A DNA stretch of 64,000 bases from Ascaphus truei (lineage: Eukaryota > Chordata > Amphibia > Anura > Ascaphidae): NCBI GenBank assembly GCA_036426205.1, contig CM071567.1, positions 287,606,145 to 287,670,144 on the forward strand. The letters are read 5' to 3'. Within the stretch, counting starts at the first letter, position 1. Each line of letters starts with the position of its first letter. Shown piece by piece: positions 1 through 10,909 of the stretch. Both the position numbers and the translations under genes were made by a program. The notes beneath the pieces were generated by a model that made no database searches, had not been told where the DNA came from, and saw only the letters and a list, made by a program, of their open reading frames with translations.

Positions 1-1608
1 TAACCAATGAAAGGAGGGGGTGTGCTTAGGCTCAGGTTGCCGGTAAGGCGGGAAATATGAACTGGCCAATAGAAATCGCCAGCCCATGGCCGCCAGCTGG
101 GTAGGCTCCACAGAGTCTGGCTACAACAAAGGGTCTCACCCGCTGAGAGCCCATCCGCAGACCTGTTCTGACAGCTAGTAGATGGTACAGTGAATTTCTA
201 TTGTATTAGCTGACCGTGATGAAATAATTACACAATATTCATTTTAGGAAGCTTTTTTCCATTTTGCTACAGTATCCAAGTATTTTTTTTGTATCAATCT
301 TTGAAAGATATGAGCTGAATACCTTTGCTTAAATGTTTAACTCTTTGGCTCAGATCCACAGAACTCAGTTAAGTCCTTAACGAAGCACTGACTTCCGTTA
401 GCACCCTGTTAAGTGCTAACAGGGGATTTTCAAAACTCACAAAATTAGGTTTAAGTCCTTCTTATAACTAAGATGGACTGTGGTTAACCTTATAGGCTAT
501 CAGTGTTAATGTGCTGCCAAAGATGTGTGAAATCCTATATGCATTTCAATGGTAGGCAGTTGAAGGTAACACAGAACTTAACATTCTTTTTAGGTTATTA
601 CTAAACCTTCAAGCACCTTATGCTGGTTAAAACAATTTTAATATATTTCTGCAACAGCTACAGTACAGTTATTAAAACTAACTGATCAATGACTCTAGCT
701 GCTGTACTGTGACTGTGACTCTGTGACTGTATGCATTCCAAGTTGTACAGTGCTTCAAAGAGTACTTAGCTACAGTATTTATTCTAAGTCCCACATTGAA
801 ATGAAAAGATGCTGAGCTGCAATCTCAGAGATTTAGCTCCGTCCCTTAAGAAACTGAACTTTTTAGTAGAACTAACAAACACTTAGGCACGCTCTCAGGG
901 CTGTATATCTCTTTTCTTTCCTGTGACTAGGACTTATCTTTCACAAAACCTCTCCCAACCTCATATACGTATATGAACCAATTTTAGTTTATGTGCATGG
1001 TTCAGTGAAATGCTGTCACATATTATAGGCAAAGTAATACAAATAAGGAAATTAGATTTAAAGGAGGGCTTGAAACACGTGCACGTTCCATACAGTACAC
1101 AAAAAGACACATTAATGGCCTATGAGTAGTAACACTGACTCTAGGTAACAAAAAATAGGATACTTCTACATATATATATACGTTGTGGGATAAACAGGGA
1201 ATATCAATTGCAAAAAAGACAAAATCATGGATCGCCCTCTACTAATAATTATCAGTGTAACATTTTCCATGGGAAAAGCCGTGGATCAGATTTTGACAGG
1301 TTCGTTCATCTCTAGCTGTGATGTTAATTTGTTGTCAGAACGTATGTAGTAATTACAGTACTTACTAAAGCTCAAAAGTAATTTGATATTCCTTACCAGG
1401 TGTACTCTGAATGGGCAAACCTGGTTTATTTGGATGGCTACAGTATGAAGGCAAGAAGGCAATCACCATTAATTTAAGGAATACTATATATTCTTTTACC
1501 CTCTCCACAAACCTAGAGTAGAAGAGGATAAGAGACACATTAAATGCACTACTGTTTAGAGAGAGTGGATGGTAATACAAATTGTTTTACATGTATTGTT
1601 TATACAGA
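1..1608. other. AT-rich non-coding DNA
   Basis: No reading frame resembling a known protein and no RNA gene was seen. The stretch is AT-rich with scattered CTACAGTA-type words. Around 650-735 there is a short run of ACTGTGACT-like units. Frames here are short and contain no recognisable motif. Confidence 0.6.
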
Positions 1609-2137
1609 TGTAAGGGGGTCACCCCCGGTTCCCCTGACCTTTCTTTGCCCCCTGCCTTACCCCTGTGGCAGTGGGGGAAGGGGACGGCGACTTCTCCCGG
1701 CGGACACCGCCATCTTGGTTGCGGCGCGAGGTTCGCGCAATCCGCAGAGGTTGGCCAGGGTAGTGGTGGCCATCGCCAGTGTGCCGGAGCTCTGGGAGGT
1801 TGCGTAGGCGCATGTTAAGCGTAGCGGCGGCCATTACAGCATCGCACATGCGCAGTAAAGATCATGCACGCGGTCCCCATAGGAAAGAGCTGTGCCAAGG
1901 ACTACAATTCCCAGCAGCCTCTGGGGACTGCACTTTCACCAAGGTCACAGGCAGCATTGAAACCAATAGAGCTGGCAGATTCTCATGCTGCAGAGTTGCA
2001 ACAATGTTGTGTGCAGACAGGGTTTTTGACAGTTGGATCCAGGAAGAGATTGGAGAAGGTAGTGTACACAGAGCAGGGCTCTGCTGTACTAGGCCAGAGA
2101 AACCCCAGGCCCCAGGTAGGCCCCAATGAAAAGGTAG

Positions 2138-2659
2138 GCATGAAAAATATTTAAAAAAAACACACAATAGTGAGACCAATAGTTTATTGTGTTTTGAAAG
2201 ACGTATATATGTGTCAGTTTCACTCACAAATTTGAGAATGGTTTAGGGTGTGTAACGGGTTTTCTGGTTAATGGGTAAGTTCATAGGTAAGGCCCCTAGG
2301 TTAGGGACCCTGCCCTTAGGTGCGTGTGAGGTGCAGCCTTGTCAGTGTCACGGCTGTCAGTGCTGTGAGTGCTGACAAGAAGGCATAGTGAGTTTTCACA
2401 GGTGGAGCATGAAAAATATTTAAAAAAAACACACAATAGTGAGACCAATAGTATCTTGTGTTTTGAAAGACGTTATATGTTCAGTTTCACTCACAAATTT
2501 GAGAATGGTTTAGGGTGTGTAACGGGTTTTCTGGTTAATGGGTAAGTTCATAGGTAAGGCCCCTAGGTTAGGGACCCTGCCCTTAGGTGCGTGTGAGGTG
2601 CAGCCTTGTCAGTGTCATGGCTGTCAGTGCTGTGAGTGCTGACAAGAAGGCATAGTGTG
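2138..2659. repeat. Tandem duplication, 269-bp unit, two copies
   Basis: Unit one starts at 2138 and unit two at 2407, both with GCATGAAAAATATTT. Each continues through a TGTAACGGGTTTTCTGG segment and a CCCCTAGGTTAGGGACC segment. The copies differ by only a few substitutions and small indels, so the duplication looks recent. A third, partial copy begins at 4019. Confidence 0.85.
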
Positions 2660-3104
2660 TGTGCAGCCATTTGCTGCAGGTACAGTTAGCGCAGTGGGTT
2701 GCTGCAGGTGCTGGGAGTATTAGTTAGCAGTCAGGACCAGGAAGAGCTAGGGGAACGGATTAGGCCAGTAACCCCCCTAGGCCCCAGATAGGTCTTCACT
2801 CCCCAGCTTGTGGTGCTACAGGGACAGGCCCTAGGTTAGGGACCCTGTCACAGTAGTACTAGTGTTAGATAGGGACACAGTGGACGCTGCGCTCCCAGAG
2901 AACAGACTTGGGCTCAAGTCTGTGCCCCCAGAGACAGAGACTATCTCCAGGGTGGGATCGCCACTGGCGGACCCGTGCGAGGAAACACAGGATCAGACGG
3001 AATCACCAAGCGACAGATCCTTTGCGAAGTTGCTTGCAGGCCCGAGTGCAGGAGCGCTCGGCAGGTATCCCCATAAGTGCACCAACGTATACCATACTCA
3101 TTAT

Positions 3105-3260
3105 CAGTGTTCGACAAACCTATACATTTGCTCGCCCCGGGCGAGTGGATTTAACCCCCGGGCGAGTAAATATTGGCCCAAGCAGCACACGTTTGGTACT
3201 AGGTGGCGAGTAGATTTTTTTGTGTGGCGAGTAGATTTTTTGGTGATTTGTCAACCACTG
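3105..3260. mobile_element. hAT-type MITE, copy 1 (156 bp)
   Basis: The element is bounded by imperfect terminal inverted repeats: CAGTGTTCGACAAA on the left and CAGTGGTTGACAAA as the reverse complement of the right end. It is flanked by the perfect 8-bp direct repeat CTCATTAT at 3097-3104 and 3261-3268. An 8-bp target duplication with CAGTG ends is characteristic of hAT transposons. The interior carries repeated GGCGAGTAGATTTTTT and GGGCGAGT words. There is no coding capacity, so it would depend on a transposase elsewhere. A second copy, about 98% identical, lies at 41093-41249, which implies recent activity. Confidence 0.9.
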
Positions 3261-3555
3261 CTCATTATCCTTACACATAGTGGCAGCGCTGACCACGAGA
3301 CAAAGGGGTTAGGCTCTGGACACGGTGTGGGGATACACGGTGGGGGGGTAAGTACACTCCTAGTTGAGTGAGAGACACTGTGAGGACTGAGTTACATGGT
3401 GGAGTTACCCCCTAGGGGGAGTGTTAGTAGTGTATGTTACTAAGAGTGTTATTTCCTGCACATATAAACTGGTTATATGCATTCCTTTGTATGTGGTTAT
3501 TGTATATGCGGGTCCTGTGTAGGCAACCTTCTACATCCCTAGAACCCTACACAGG

Positions 3556-4018
3556 TGGAGGCGCTGAAACCGAGAACGTTCCAGAGGATTCTCCCCAGGC
3601 TCTCACTGGCGGAGGCTCAGACCTCATTTGAGCCTGACAGGTATAACGCACCACACCTGGTAACATATAGGTTCCCCCCACATTCACTGTATCTGCGATT
3701 GGGGGTGGGGGAATACCCGTTACACAGATGTGGCAGACTTTATTGCACTTGATGGTAAATTCCAGTGGGTGCAATAATGCATTAGCCCTGTCCCTTTTTT
3801 GAACATGTCTAATTCAAAGACAATGGTGGCTGCTCTGGCGGGCTCGTTCGGTGTTTATCTTGCTACAACGGGTTGGAAAAGTGTCCGTGGTAAATAAATT
3901 TGAGGCCTGTGCTAATTTTAAAGGAAACATTTATATAATTACATGATTTATCTACAGATGCAGTCAGATCTATTGTCAGGATTTCCAGATGGGCGAGCGC
4001 AGAGTTTTCACAGGTGGA
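3556..4018. other. Non-coding DNA after putative primer-binding site
   Basis: The stretch starts with the TGGAGGCG primer-binding-site-like sequence. It could be LTR-element leader DNA, but no gag-like frame was recognised. Confidence 0.3.
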
Positions 4019-4148
4019 GCATGAAAAATATTTAAAAAAAACACACAATAGTGAGACCAATAGTATATTGTGTTTTGAAAGACGTATATATGTGTCAGTT
4101 TCACTCACAAATTTGAGAATGGTTTAGGGTGTGTAACGGGTTTTCTGG
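4019..4148. repeat. Third, partial copy of the 269-bp unit
   Basis: This repeats the first part of the units at 2138 and 2407. After the shared TGTAACGGGTTTTCTGG (4132-4148) the sequence switches from the tandem unit to the outer end of the large inverted repeat. The junction therefore lies in a short stretch of shared sequence. Confidence 0.8.
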
Positions 4149-4795
4149 ACCGGCCTGACCCACCCAATCTCATATTGGCCCCTGTGGTCTAACCAGTCCC
4201 CATTACAGTGTGATGTCTGGTGGTGCACCTGTTGGCAACAGGACTCCTGAGTCTCCCGCATGATGTTGTGTGGGGATTGCCAACCCAGACAGGCAGCTGA
4301 GGTAGTGTGCTTGAGTCCTACCTAGATCCAGTGCAGCGCCTCCACCTCATCAGGATCCCAGCGTCCGCTTGGGGATGGTCCTGGTGAGGAACTCCTCTGT
4401 GGTGCAGCCCCCTGTGTAATCATTCCACACTTACACACGAGGGTTTCTTTTATCAGAGTCATCTTTATTAGTACGGTGGGCCAGCTGCCCTCCACAATGG
4501 GTGAACTTAGCCCTCCATTGTTCACCGTACTTCCCTTTGAAAGGTATTGTCCTCCTAATGTAGGGATTCCCTATCCCCGTAGGGACATCTATTCTGCGCC
4601 AGGTCCCTGGTCACAGTCTCATTAGTCCTGTAGTGTACCAACTCTGAACTCCTCCAACTACTTAGCAACAATCTCTGAACTAACTTTTGATCAGTGCTGT
4701 GCCTTATGTATCCTCTGGGGGCTGACACAACTCTGACATCACCAACGAGGGAGTCAGAACCTGTGACCACTCCCATCCATACATAGGGCACCTCA
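4132..4795 (-). mobile_element. LTR-like sequence in the left arm
   Basis: On the minus strand this stretch reads TGAGGTGCCC...CCCGTTACA, about 664 bp with TG...CA ends. It carries an AATAAAGATG polyadenylation-like signal and is mirrored at about 28910-29567. The mirrored copy is followed by TGGAGGTGGCTGAG, a primer-binding-site-like sequence. In this arm the expected interior is absent and a different repeat abuts the end. The LTR assignment rests on these end features only. Confidence 0.45.
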
Positions 4796-5287
4796 CCAGG
4801 GTGTGAGGGCAAACCTCCATAATTACTGCTGGCATGCCCATAACTTACCAGGCCTTACTGTCAGCAGGAGAGATGACTGCAGCCTTTTTTACAGCATGGT
4901 TACAGGTGTATCAGAGATCTCTCTGATGGGAGCTTTGTTGAAACTTGATCTTGCATCATTGCTCACAGATACCCAGGATACTCCCAGACATTCATAGAAA
5001 ATAATTGAGAACATTCTCATGGAGTAGAATGCTTTCAAAACTTTTATTGCCCTGAAAAGTATATAGGAAATACACTCACATTTTACAAGTATTGTACACA
5101 CAATGTACAGGGTCTTCTCTTTAAACCAGGGCCCTCAGTGGTGTGGCGTCTGCTACCTCTGCGCAGTCTAGCGCAAACCCGGAAGTGACTTCTGTACCGG
5201 GCGGCAGCAAGAGAGGAATGACGCAACTCCAAACAGCTGGGACTTTTGGTAAAGCATATGCGTGGTACAGCAAGTGGCACAGGAACA
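4796..5287. other. Non-coding interior of inverted-repeat arm
   Basis: No coding sequence was recognised. The part from 5100 leads into the hammerhead-like motif at 5288 and contains CGGAAGTGACTT and a GC-rich run, like the ends of Penelope-like elements. Confidence 0.4.
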
Positions 5288-5324
5288 GATTCTATGCATT
5301 TCGCTAATTGATTCTTCAGGAATC
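5288..5324 (-). ncRNA. Degenerate hammerhead-like motif
   Basis: On the minus strand the order is GATTC (stem I), CTGAAGA (in place of the CUGAUGA core), a weak stem II region, GCGAAATGC (containing the GAAA core), then ATA and GAATC, which pairs perfectly with GATTC. Layout and stem I match the hammerhead motifs known from Penelope-like elements. One core base is changed (U to A in CUGAUGA) and stem II is poor, so self-cleavage is doubtful. Confidence 0.5.
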
Positions 5325-5906
5325 ATAATTGGTGACGGGCTATGCTGATTAACTGTACAGATGGTATAGTGATAAAGTGAACACCGGCGCAAACAAATAA
5401 ACAGGAAACACTAATAATATGTGACTTAATAAATACTTAAATAAGTGAATAAATAGTAATATTTGTACAATACAGTTTCACCCCCTGCTCAAAACCCACT
5501 GGAAGGGGCAGTCTTCACTCTTCCCCCACAGTAACAGCAGTGAACACAAAATCCAGGGGGAGCATGGGGAAGAAACAGAAATAAATTTAAGTGCAGCAGA
5601 ATAGCAATGTGGAAAAAATGTTTCCAAACGACTTGGCTCTTATAGAATAACTACTTACAAGATGTAAGAGTCAAAAAAGCAGGGTTGACTCACACAGTCA
5701 GTGGTTTAAAAAGTGGTAAAGTTGTCATCTGGGTGGATCAGGTTCTCAGGAGGATATGGCCCAAAACACGCGATCACTCAGCTGTTCGGTATAGACTAGA
5801 AACCAATGAGGCTCCCCACTGGCGATTTTCGCGCCAAAACACATGCGATAACGCAATGGGGAGGGGTTTACTGCATAAGACAGGGGGAAATGAAGACGCG
5901 AGTCAG
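5325..5906. other. Non-coding, PLE-terminus-like DNA
   Basis: It lies between two hammerhead-like motifs of opposite orientation. No protein frame was recognised. The arrangement suggests two Penelope-like ends facing each other, but no PLE coding sequence is present here. Confidence 0.35.
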
Positions 5907-5947
5907 CTCTATGATTAAGGACTACGCCAGTCCGAAACGCGTCAGAG
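5907..5947 (+). ncRNA. Degenerate hammerhead-like motif
   Basis: The order is CTCT (stem I), ATGATTA (in place of CUGAUGA), a strong stem II (GGACT, loop ACGCC, AGTCC), GAAACGCGTC, and AGAG, which pairs with CTCT. GAAA and the CGCGTC segment are preserved. Two of the seven first-core bases are altered, so it is probably inactive. An AATAAATATT signal follows within 50 bases. A competing pairing of GACGCG (5895-5900) with CGCGTC is also possible. Confidence 0.5.
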
Positions 5948-6089
5948 TGTGTCCCCCATACCATGTTTTTTCAATAAATATTTATTTTTAATCAACACCT
6001 TGCTGGTCTCCCATTCCTACGAGCTGTGCACCGCTGGAATCTTCGGTTCTCTTCTACAATTACATTGCCTCAGAGATAGTTAGGCCTCC

Positions 6090-7430
6090 GGAAGGTCTGT
6101 GGGTGGGGTTAATCCCTTAATTACCTTAGCAGTAGTAACTGCTAAGGAAACTAAAGGGTTAACCCATCCCGCTACCCACCCAGGAGGCCTACCCCCCCCC
6201 AGGGGCCAACCCCCCCCCTCTTCCCCCCCCCCCCCCCCCCCACACACACAAATGGACAAAATCACTAGTAACCAAATGGTTAATAGCTCTTTTGCCCATT
6301 TGCGATGCAATGAAAAATACACGATTGAATAAAATAAAAACTACAACACAATCCAAAAATCACACCAGTCAATACACCAATTGATTGCCCTGTTGTTACC
6401 TATGCCCTCAATTGGGCAATCAATGGGGACCATAAGAAAAAAATCTCAATTAAATAAAATAAACATTAAAATACAATACCAAAAACAAACTTGCCAAAAC
6501 ACCCATTGATTGTCCTTTTCTTACCTATGCCCTTAACGGGGACACAAATTGCCAATGTGGCTATCAATGGGCACCTTAATATCCACCCCCAACAACCCCC
6601 CTTCCCAACACACACAATAATGGGCTAAAGCCCTATTAGCCATATACTGTATGGCTAATAGTGCTTTCACAAATAAAAAAATAATCAGTAGCCAACAACC
6701 GTATAGTAAATAAAAGCTCTTCATCATTTTAGGGGTTATTCTAATCACTATTCATGTAAGTGTCTAGTGTGCGAATCTCAGTCCATTTACTGATATCTTA
6801 ATTGTGATATCTGCTAGTCTTAAGAGTGCAAGTTACTGGGTGCTCCATATACTCTCCTTGCCCATGGGGAGAGGGACCTCTTCTGAGTTATATTCATTGG
6901 CACCAGAATTAAATAAGAAAACTAGCTACAGGCCAGTAACCCATTAATTACATTAGTGGTTATAACCGCTATGGTAATTAAAGGGTTAACCCCTGCCACT
7001 ACCCAACCACTACCCAACCATGAGGCCTAACCACCCTCCCCGTAGCAACAACCCCCATCCCCCACCACCCCACACAGATGGCAAAAGCTGTATTAGCCAA
7101 ATATGGTTATTAGCGTTTTGCCCATTTGTGTTAATACACAATAAAATACAATTGAAATTTCAATACATTAAAATAAACAGTAGGCAATAAATCCATTGAT
7201 TTTCACTGTGCTTATGTACTGTATGCCCTCAAAGCTGTATGCCAATTAATAGGCAACAAAAAAATAACATTAAAAAATTACAATAAAAGAGAAACAATCA
7301 AAAGCCATAAAATGCATTGATTTTCACTGTGGTTATCTATGCACTCAGCAGGGGGCATAGATAACCACATTAATTATCAATGGGCATCTTAAAAAAATAC
7401 ACAATTAAATCAAATACATCCTCCTCATCC
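6090..7430. repeat. Chain of short palindromic modules
   Basis: Hairpin-forming modules follow one another. At 6115-6170 the centre AGCAGTAGTAACTGCT is flanked by complementary TTAATTACC and GGTTAACCC arms. At 6370-6420 ATTGATTGCCC pairs with GGGCAATCAAT. At 6950-7000 GTGGTTATAACCGC forms the centre of another palindrome. Near 7310-7390 GTGGTTATCTATG pairs with CATAGATAACCAC. AT-rich linkers containing AATAAAATA separate them. Related modules recur at 8515-8850, 37180-38240, 42770-42960, 58620-58680, 60700-60900 and 62545-62600. Confidence 0.75.
6186..6250. repeat. C-rich homopolymer tract
   Basis: Several runs of C, the longest 15 or more bases near 6227, end in a short CA repeat. The complementary strand is G-rich and could form a quadruplex. 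It is mirrored as a shorter G-run at about 27481 in the other arm. Confidence 0.85.
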
Positions 7431-7514
7431 AACTGCGGCACCAACAACTCTTGACCCACGAAGCAATTATCCTAATTTTGAAAAACAGCATGATGCGCAG
7501 AAGTCCATGATCCT

Positions 7515-8163
7515 CAGACGCCTTAAGAGGAGTCCTGGATGAGTAGAACTTCTTTTTTCAACAGGTCCAGGATGGGATGTTGCCACGCCATCTTGTGCTG
7601 TCAAATGAGATGACAGGCCTTATACAGGGCCTGTGAAATCACATTTGACAGACCAATGGTACATCCGTGTGTCTAGGCATCAAGAATTACTTCTGTACCA
7701 AACTAGATGGAATGATATGGTACATCCACCAATCCGATTGCTGGACATACCATGTGATGCCTTTCCTTTTTGGAGTGATGTGAGCACCGGACTACTCCAA
7801 AAAGTTCCTAGTGTAGACCGATGCCTCCGACTACGGTGTCTGCACTGTAGTCAGCCAAGTGGGGGAGGAGGGGGGTGAGCATACTGTGGAGCACCTAAGC
7901 AGGACACTTTTGCCCTGCGAAGTGGCTTATGCCACTATTGAGAAAGAGTGTTTGGGCTTTGCAGAAACTGCAGCCCTTTCTGTATGGCAGAACCTTTACC
8001 GTGGTCACGGACACAATTCTGTGAATTTGGCTACAGCGGGTGTTGGGGGAGAACGGCAAATTGCTTCACTGGAGTCTTGCATTGCAAGAGTTTGACTTTT
8101 CCATACAACACAAGAAAGGCTGCGAACATGGAAATGTGGATGAACTCACGACAGGGGGAGGTG
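7515..8163 (+). pseudogene. Gypsy-type pol fragment (RT end and RNase H), broken
   Basis: The clearest part, about 7899-7960, encodes RTLLPCEVAYATIEKECLG, close to the RNase H region of Ty3/Gypsy polyproteins (typically a LLPRE..YATIEKECLA-type sequence). Just upstream, DASDYGVCTVVSQV matches the RNase H start with its catalytic aspartate. After a frame change near 7940 the sequence goes on with FTVVTD-like and LALQEFDF-like segments and a QHKKGCEHGN-type end, in the expected order. The RT part further upstream is scrambled and an internal piece is missing. The LTR starts at 8162, right after the end of pol, as in an intact element. The fragment is frameshifted and non-functional. Confidence 0.75.
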
Positions 8164-8500
8164 TGACGGTAGGGGGTTAACCAGGCTCACTAATAAAGGT
8201 CAAGCCCTCTTGGTTACCCCTGAGTCACGTGGTGGTGTCCTAGAGTATCAGCTCTTAGACCTGGTTGTCATGGATGTACTGCTATGCATTGTATGAAAAT
8301 ATGCGTTTTTGCCTTTCCAGGAGTGCCCGCAAGCAGGAATTGCTAGGCTATGAGTTTCAGGGTGGGTTTGATGGAGAAAGTCATTACACAGTGTGGCTAT
8401 GTAGCGGGGTTCCTGAGTTACAGGATACCCCAAAGATGTACCCGGTAATCAGGTAAGATTACACTCAAGTACCCACGTCCTGACATGAATAAGGACTATC
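8162..8500 (+). mobile_element. 3' LTR beginning of the Gypsy-type element
   Basis: TGTGACGGTAGGGGGTTAAC begins immediately after the pol remnant, where a 3' LTR is expected. AATAAAGGTC at about 8192 may be a polyadenylation signal. I could not place the 3' end; the sequence grades into palindromic modules near 8510. Confidence 0.5.
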
Positions 8501-8514
8501 CAACAACCATTTGG

Positions 8515-9090
8515 TAGGGTGCCCATTGATTGCCTATGTGGCTATCTGTGCCACCCATTGATGGCATAGGTAACTACTGTGGCAATCAATGGATGTATTA
8601 GCTAGAGGTTTTTTTTGTATTGTATTATAATGTTTATTTTATTTAATTTTTTTTTTTTTCCATCATAAATGGGCAAACGTGCTATTAGCCATTTGGTTAC
8701 TAGTGCTTTTCCCCATTTTTGTGTGTAGTGATGGGGGTAGAGGGGGTGGGGATGAGGGTAGTTTCACTGGGGTGGGGGGTTAGGCCTCCCGGTTGGTTAG
8801 CGTGTGGGGTTACCCCCTTAATTACCTTAACCTCCAACTAACCCCTTCACCCACACCCTCTACCACTAAAAACTGGGTACTTATTTTTAACCCCTTCATT
8901 ACCTTAGAGGCTAGACCCTAAGATAATACATTTCAGTCCTATGGACCCCCTGCTTCTGAGTTAAAGGCCGGAGTATGGGGTTCCGGTATTTCCACCATGT
9001 TTAAATGTCCCGATGCAGGGGGTCCCTGGACCTGAAATTAATGTGGTTCAGCTTGGGGAAATCTGCTTCCATACTATGTAATTAAAATAA
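8515..9090. repeat. Palindromic modules and a foldback-C half copy
   Basis: Around 8520-8600 ATTGATTGCC and GGCAATCAAT form a hairpin. Around 8760-8830 lies half of the GGTTAGGCCTCCC module. At 8930-9065 one arm of foldback family C is present, with CCCCCTGCTTCTGAG, ATGGGGTTCCGGTAT and TTTAAATGTCCCGATG. The same segment is inverted at about 24700-24850. Confidence 0.65.
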
Positions 9091-9119
9091 AATAAAACAG
9101 CACCATCGCCTGTTAGAGC

Positions 9120-9265
9120 TGTGCAGGGAGAGAGACTTGTACTCTCACTGCACAGCTCTTCCAGACTGGTGGCAGCACGGTAGGATTTACATATTGGGAA
9201 TCCCATTCAGAAGCAGGGCCCCTCGCTGTGCTAATCCTTATGGGCAATTAGTCTGGGAAAGCCAC
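9120..9265. repeat. Diverged foldback-B-related segment
   Basis: It contains CTCACTGCACAGCTCTTCC, a GGTAGGATTTACA segment and GCTGTGCTAATCC with GGGCAATTAGTCTG, which resembles the family-B core GTGTTAATCCGATGGGCC. Similar segments lie at 38560-38640, 48580-48720 and 62165-62330. Confidence 0.55.
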
Positions 9266-10310
9266 AATCTAGTCACGACAGGCTGTGTTTCATTTGCAGT
9301 TTCCTTGATAAAAACTGCTTAATAAAGCTGACTGCATCTGTATGTATATCTTACAATTGCAATGTGAGTGGGCCAGATCTGGCATCTACTGGTCTCCAAA
9401 AAACAGTAGAGTCAAGATTCTTCAGTCATTATGGTTACTGTAGAATCTTGATGACAGTTAGAAAAAGAGGCTTTGTTGTCCAATCAGATAAAATGTTAGC
9501 CAGCTACAGTATATTCAATGTTGTGCGTGTTTTTCACCTCACTCCGGTGGGTAAACAAACATGCACAATGTGGTGCAGAATTTAAAAAATAGATTGTTAA
9601 ACCCAGCTTGGGAAAGATAATATTTTATGTTCGAAAGACCCACAGATTGTTTTATGGAGTGCGCAAGATGTGGCCAAATGATGAAACAGCTTAAGTAAAC
9701 AGTAGCTCATTACCATGCTGAAATTGTGCACTATTTTACGGGTTGAACAACTAAATGACATAACCACCCTCCCACTAAGTCCAGAAATTTTGTAAAGTGT
9801 TCATTGTGTAACATTGTGGAGTCTACTCCTTCACTAAAATGCACCAGTGGGAGCAAGATCCATCTGCTACATCAGTTCATTTCTTAAAAACGCACAGATG
9901 TTTATTATATAAAAGGCATGTATTTAAGTTAATAACTTGATTCTTTTTAAGGTACTGTTTCAGCTTTCAAGTATGAACTAAGATGATGTATTGTAGTTCC
10001 ACTAAAATTGTCCTTTCATAATTTCTATGTTTAGAAAAGGCAGTGTATATAAAGTTATTAATAAATAGCATCACTTCTGCTCAAATAAACTTGTTATTGC
10101 CTTTGTAGATACTATATTATCTTTAATGCATAATAATGCTATTAAGTGAGAGGTACTTTGTGAGTTAACTTCCTCCAATGAGATTTTTTTTATAAACAAA
10201 AAATAACATATGAAACTACACCAAACTCACAATTCTCCACCCAAAAACAGCCCCCTATTCCCAACCCTTCACCCGCCAAAACAGCCTTCTATTCAAAACT
10301 TTATCCATCA

Positions 10311-10550
10311 ATGCTTCAGTTAGGGATGACAGAACAATTTAGACAATGGTTAACTCATTTTAAGGCTACATTGAGGTTGGCAGGGTTTTCGCGGAATCAA
10401 ACCAATATCAATAGAATCAAAGTTATGCATGACAGGGAGAAGATCATTGATATGATCTCCAAATTACATAAAGATGTACAGTTGTCATGGTTTGAAATGC
10501 TTTTTGGATATAGTCTAACAGCCACTAGTGTGTTAAATTTTATGAGTTAA
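10311..10550 (+). CDS. Unrecognised 79-codon frame
   Basis: The frame starts at ATG 10311 and reads MLQLGMTEQFRQWL, with later QTNINRIKVMHD and KLHKDVQLSWFEML segments. The amino-acid mix looks protein-like, but I recognise no family and see no catalytic motif. It is AT-rich and sits in a repeat-dense arm. The mirrored copy at about 23265-23500 is broken by several one-base deletions. It may be a chance frame, part of an uncharacterised element, or an old coding remnant. Confidence 0.15.
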   Translation: MLQLGMTEQFRQWLTHFKATLRLAGFSRNQTNINRIKVMHDREKIIDMISKLHKDVQLSWFEMLFGYSLTATSVLNFMS

Positions 10551-10554
10551 CAAA

Positions 10555-10754
10555 ACACAGAACCCCAGTAAGCTCTTTTTGGGAACCCCTGAGCCCCCAC
10601 CCACTGTGGTCTTTCTCCCTCCTAATAGAGGTAAATGAGAATTTTAATCCTAATAGAGGTATATTAGTATTTATCTGGTAGTGTTAGGACTTGCGAACAG
10701 GTGTCTGCCTTGACGTGGCTCGCAAGCTTACAACGCTTTGGCCAAAGGGTTAAA
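10555..10754 (+). repeat. Family-A repeat, partial copy at inner end of arm
   Basis: It contains CCCCAGTAAGCTCTTTTTGG, two CCTAATAGAGGTA segments, GTGTTAGGACTTGCGAACAG and ends TTTGGCCAAAGGGTTAAA. Further copies lie at 11705-12245 (plus), 22480-22910 and 22925-23250 (minus), and a diverged one at 48290-48515. Confidence 0.8.
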
Positions 10755-10755
10755 C

Positions 10756-10909
10756 ATTCAGTTTGAATGGGACTGCCAGGGACCCCGCTGTGTTAATCCG
10801 ATGGGCCATTAGTCTGTCTGCAGAAATGTCACAGAAATGTTGCAGCATTACTGGGGTATTGCCCCAGATTTTCCCAGGCAATTGTTCGGATACTCATTGC
10901 TGCATCAGT
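10756..10909 (+). repeat. Foldback family B, half copy
   Basis: It begins at the family centre (ATTCAGTTTGAATGGG) and runs through GTGTTAATCCGATGGGCC, GCAGAAATGTCACAGAAATG and TTCGGATACTCATTG. This is one arm of the full palindrome at 63314-63662. Confidence 0.8.

Larger units (their letters stand above)
1609..3553 (+). mobile_element. LTR-like GC-rich block
   Basis: The block opens with TGTAAGGGGGTCACCC and could close with CCCTACACA at 3553, giving TG...CA ends. Two bases later, at 3556, lies TGGAGGCGCTGAAACC, which resembles the primer-binding sites that follow vertebrate Gypsy-type LTRs. A very similar TGGAGG sequence follows another LTR-like end at 29567. The block contains CATGCGCAGT and a CTACAATTCCCAGCAGCC segment of a kind common in amphibian LTRs, and ACATATAAAC near 3460 could be a TATA box. 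It is enlarged by a 269-bp tandem duplication and a hAT MITE. No second LTR was found, so the boundaries and the class are tentative. Confidence 0.3.
4132..10754 (+). repeat. Large inverted repeat, left arm (6.6 kb)
   Basis: The reverse complement of this arm is found at 23046-29567. Order and orientation of all sub-features are mirrored: LTR-like end, hammerhead-like motifs, C-run, Gypsy pol fragment, foldback half, and family-A repeat. The arms are separated by 12.3 kb. This arm is about 100 bp longer than its partner. Where I compared them, the other arm lacks single bases present here, many in homopolymers. This arm keeps a 79-codon frame (10311-10550) that is broken in the partner. Confidence 0.93.
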
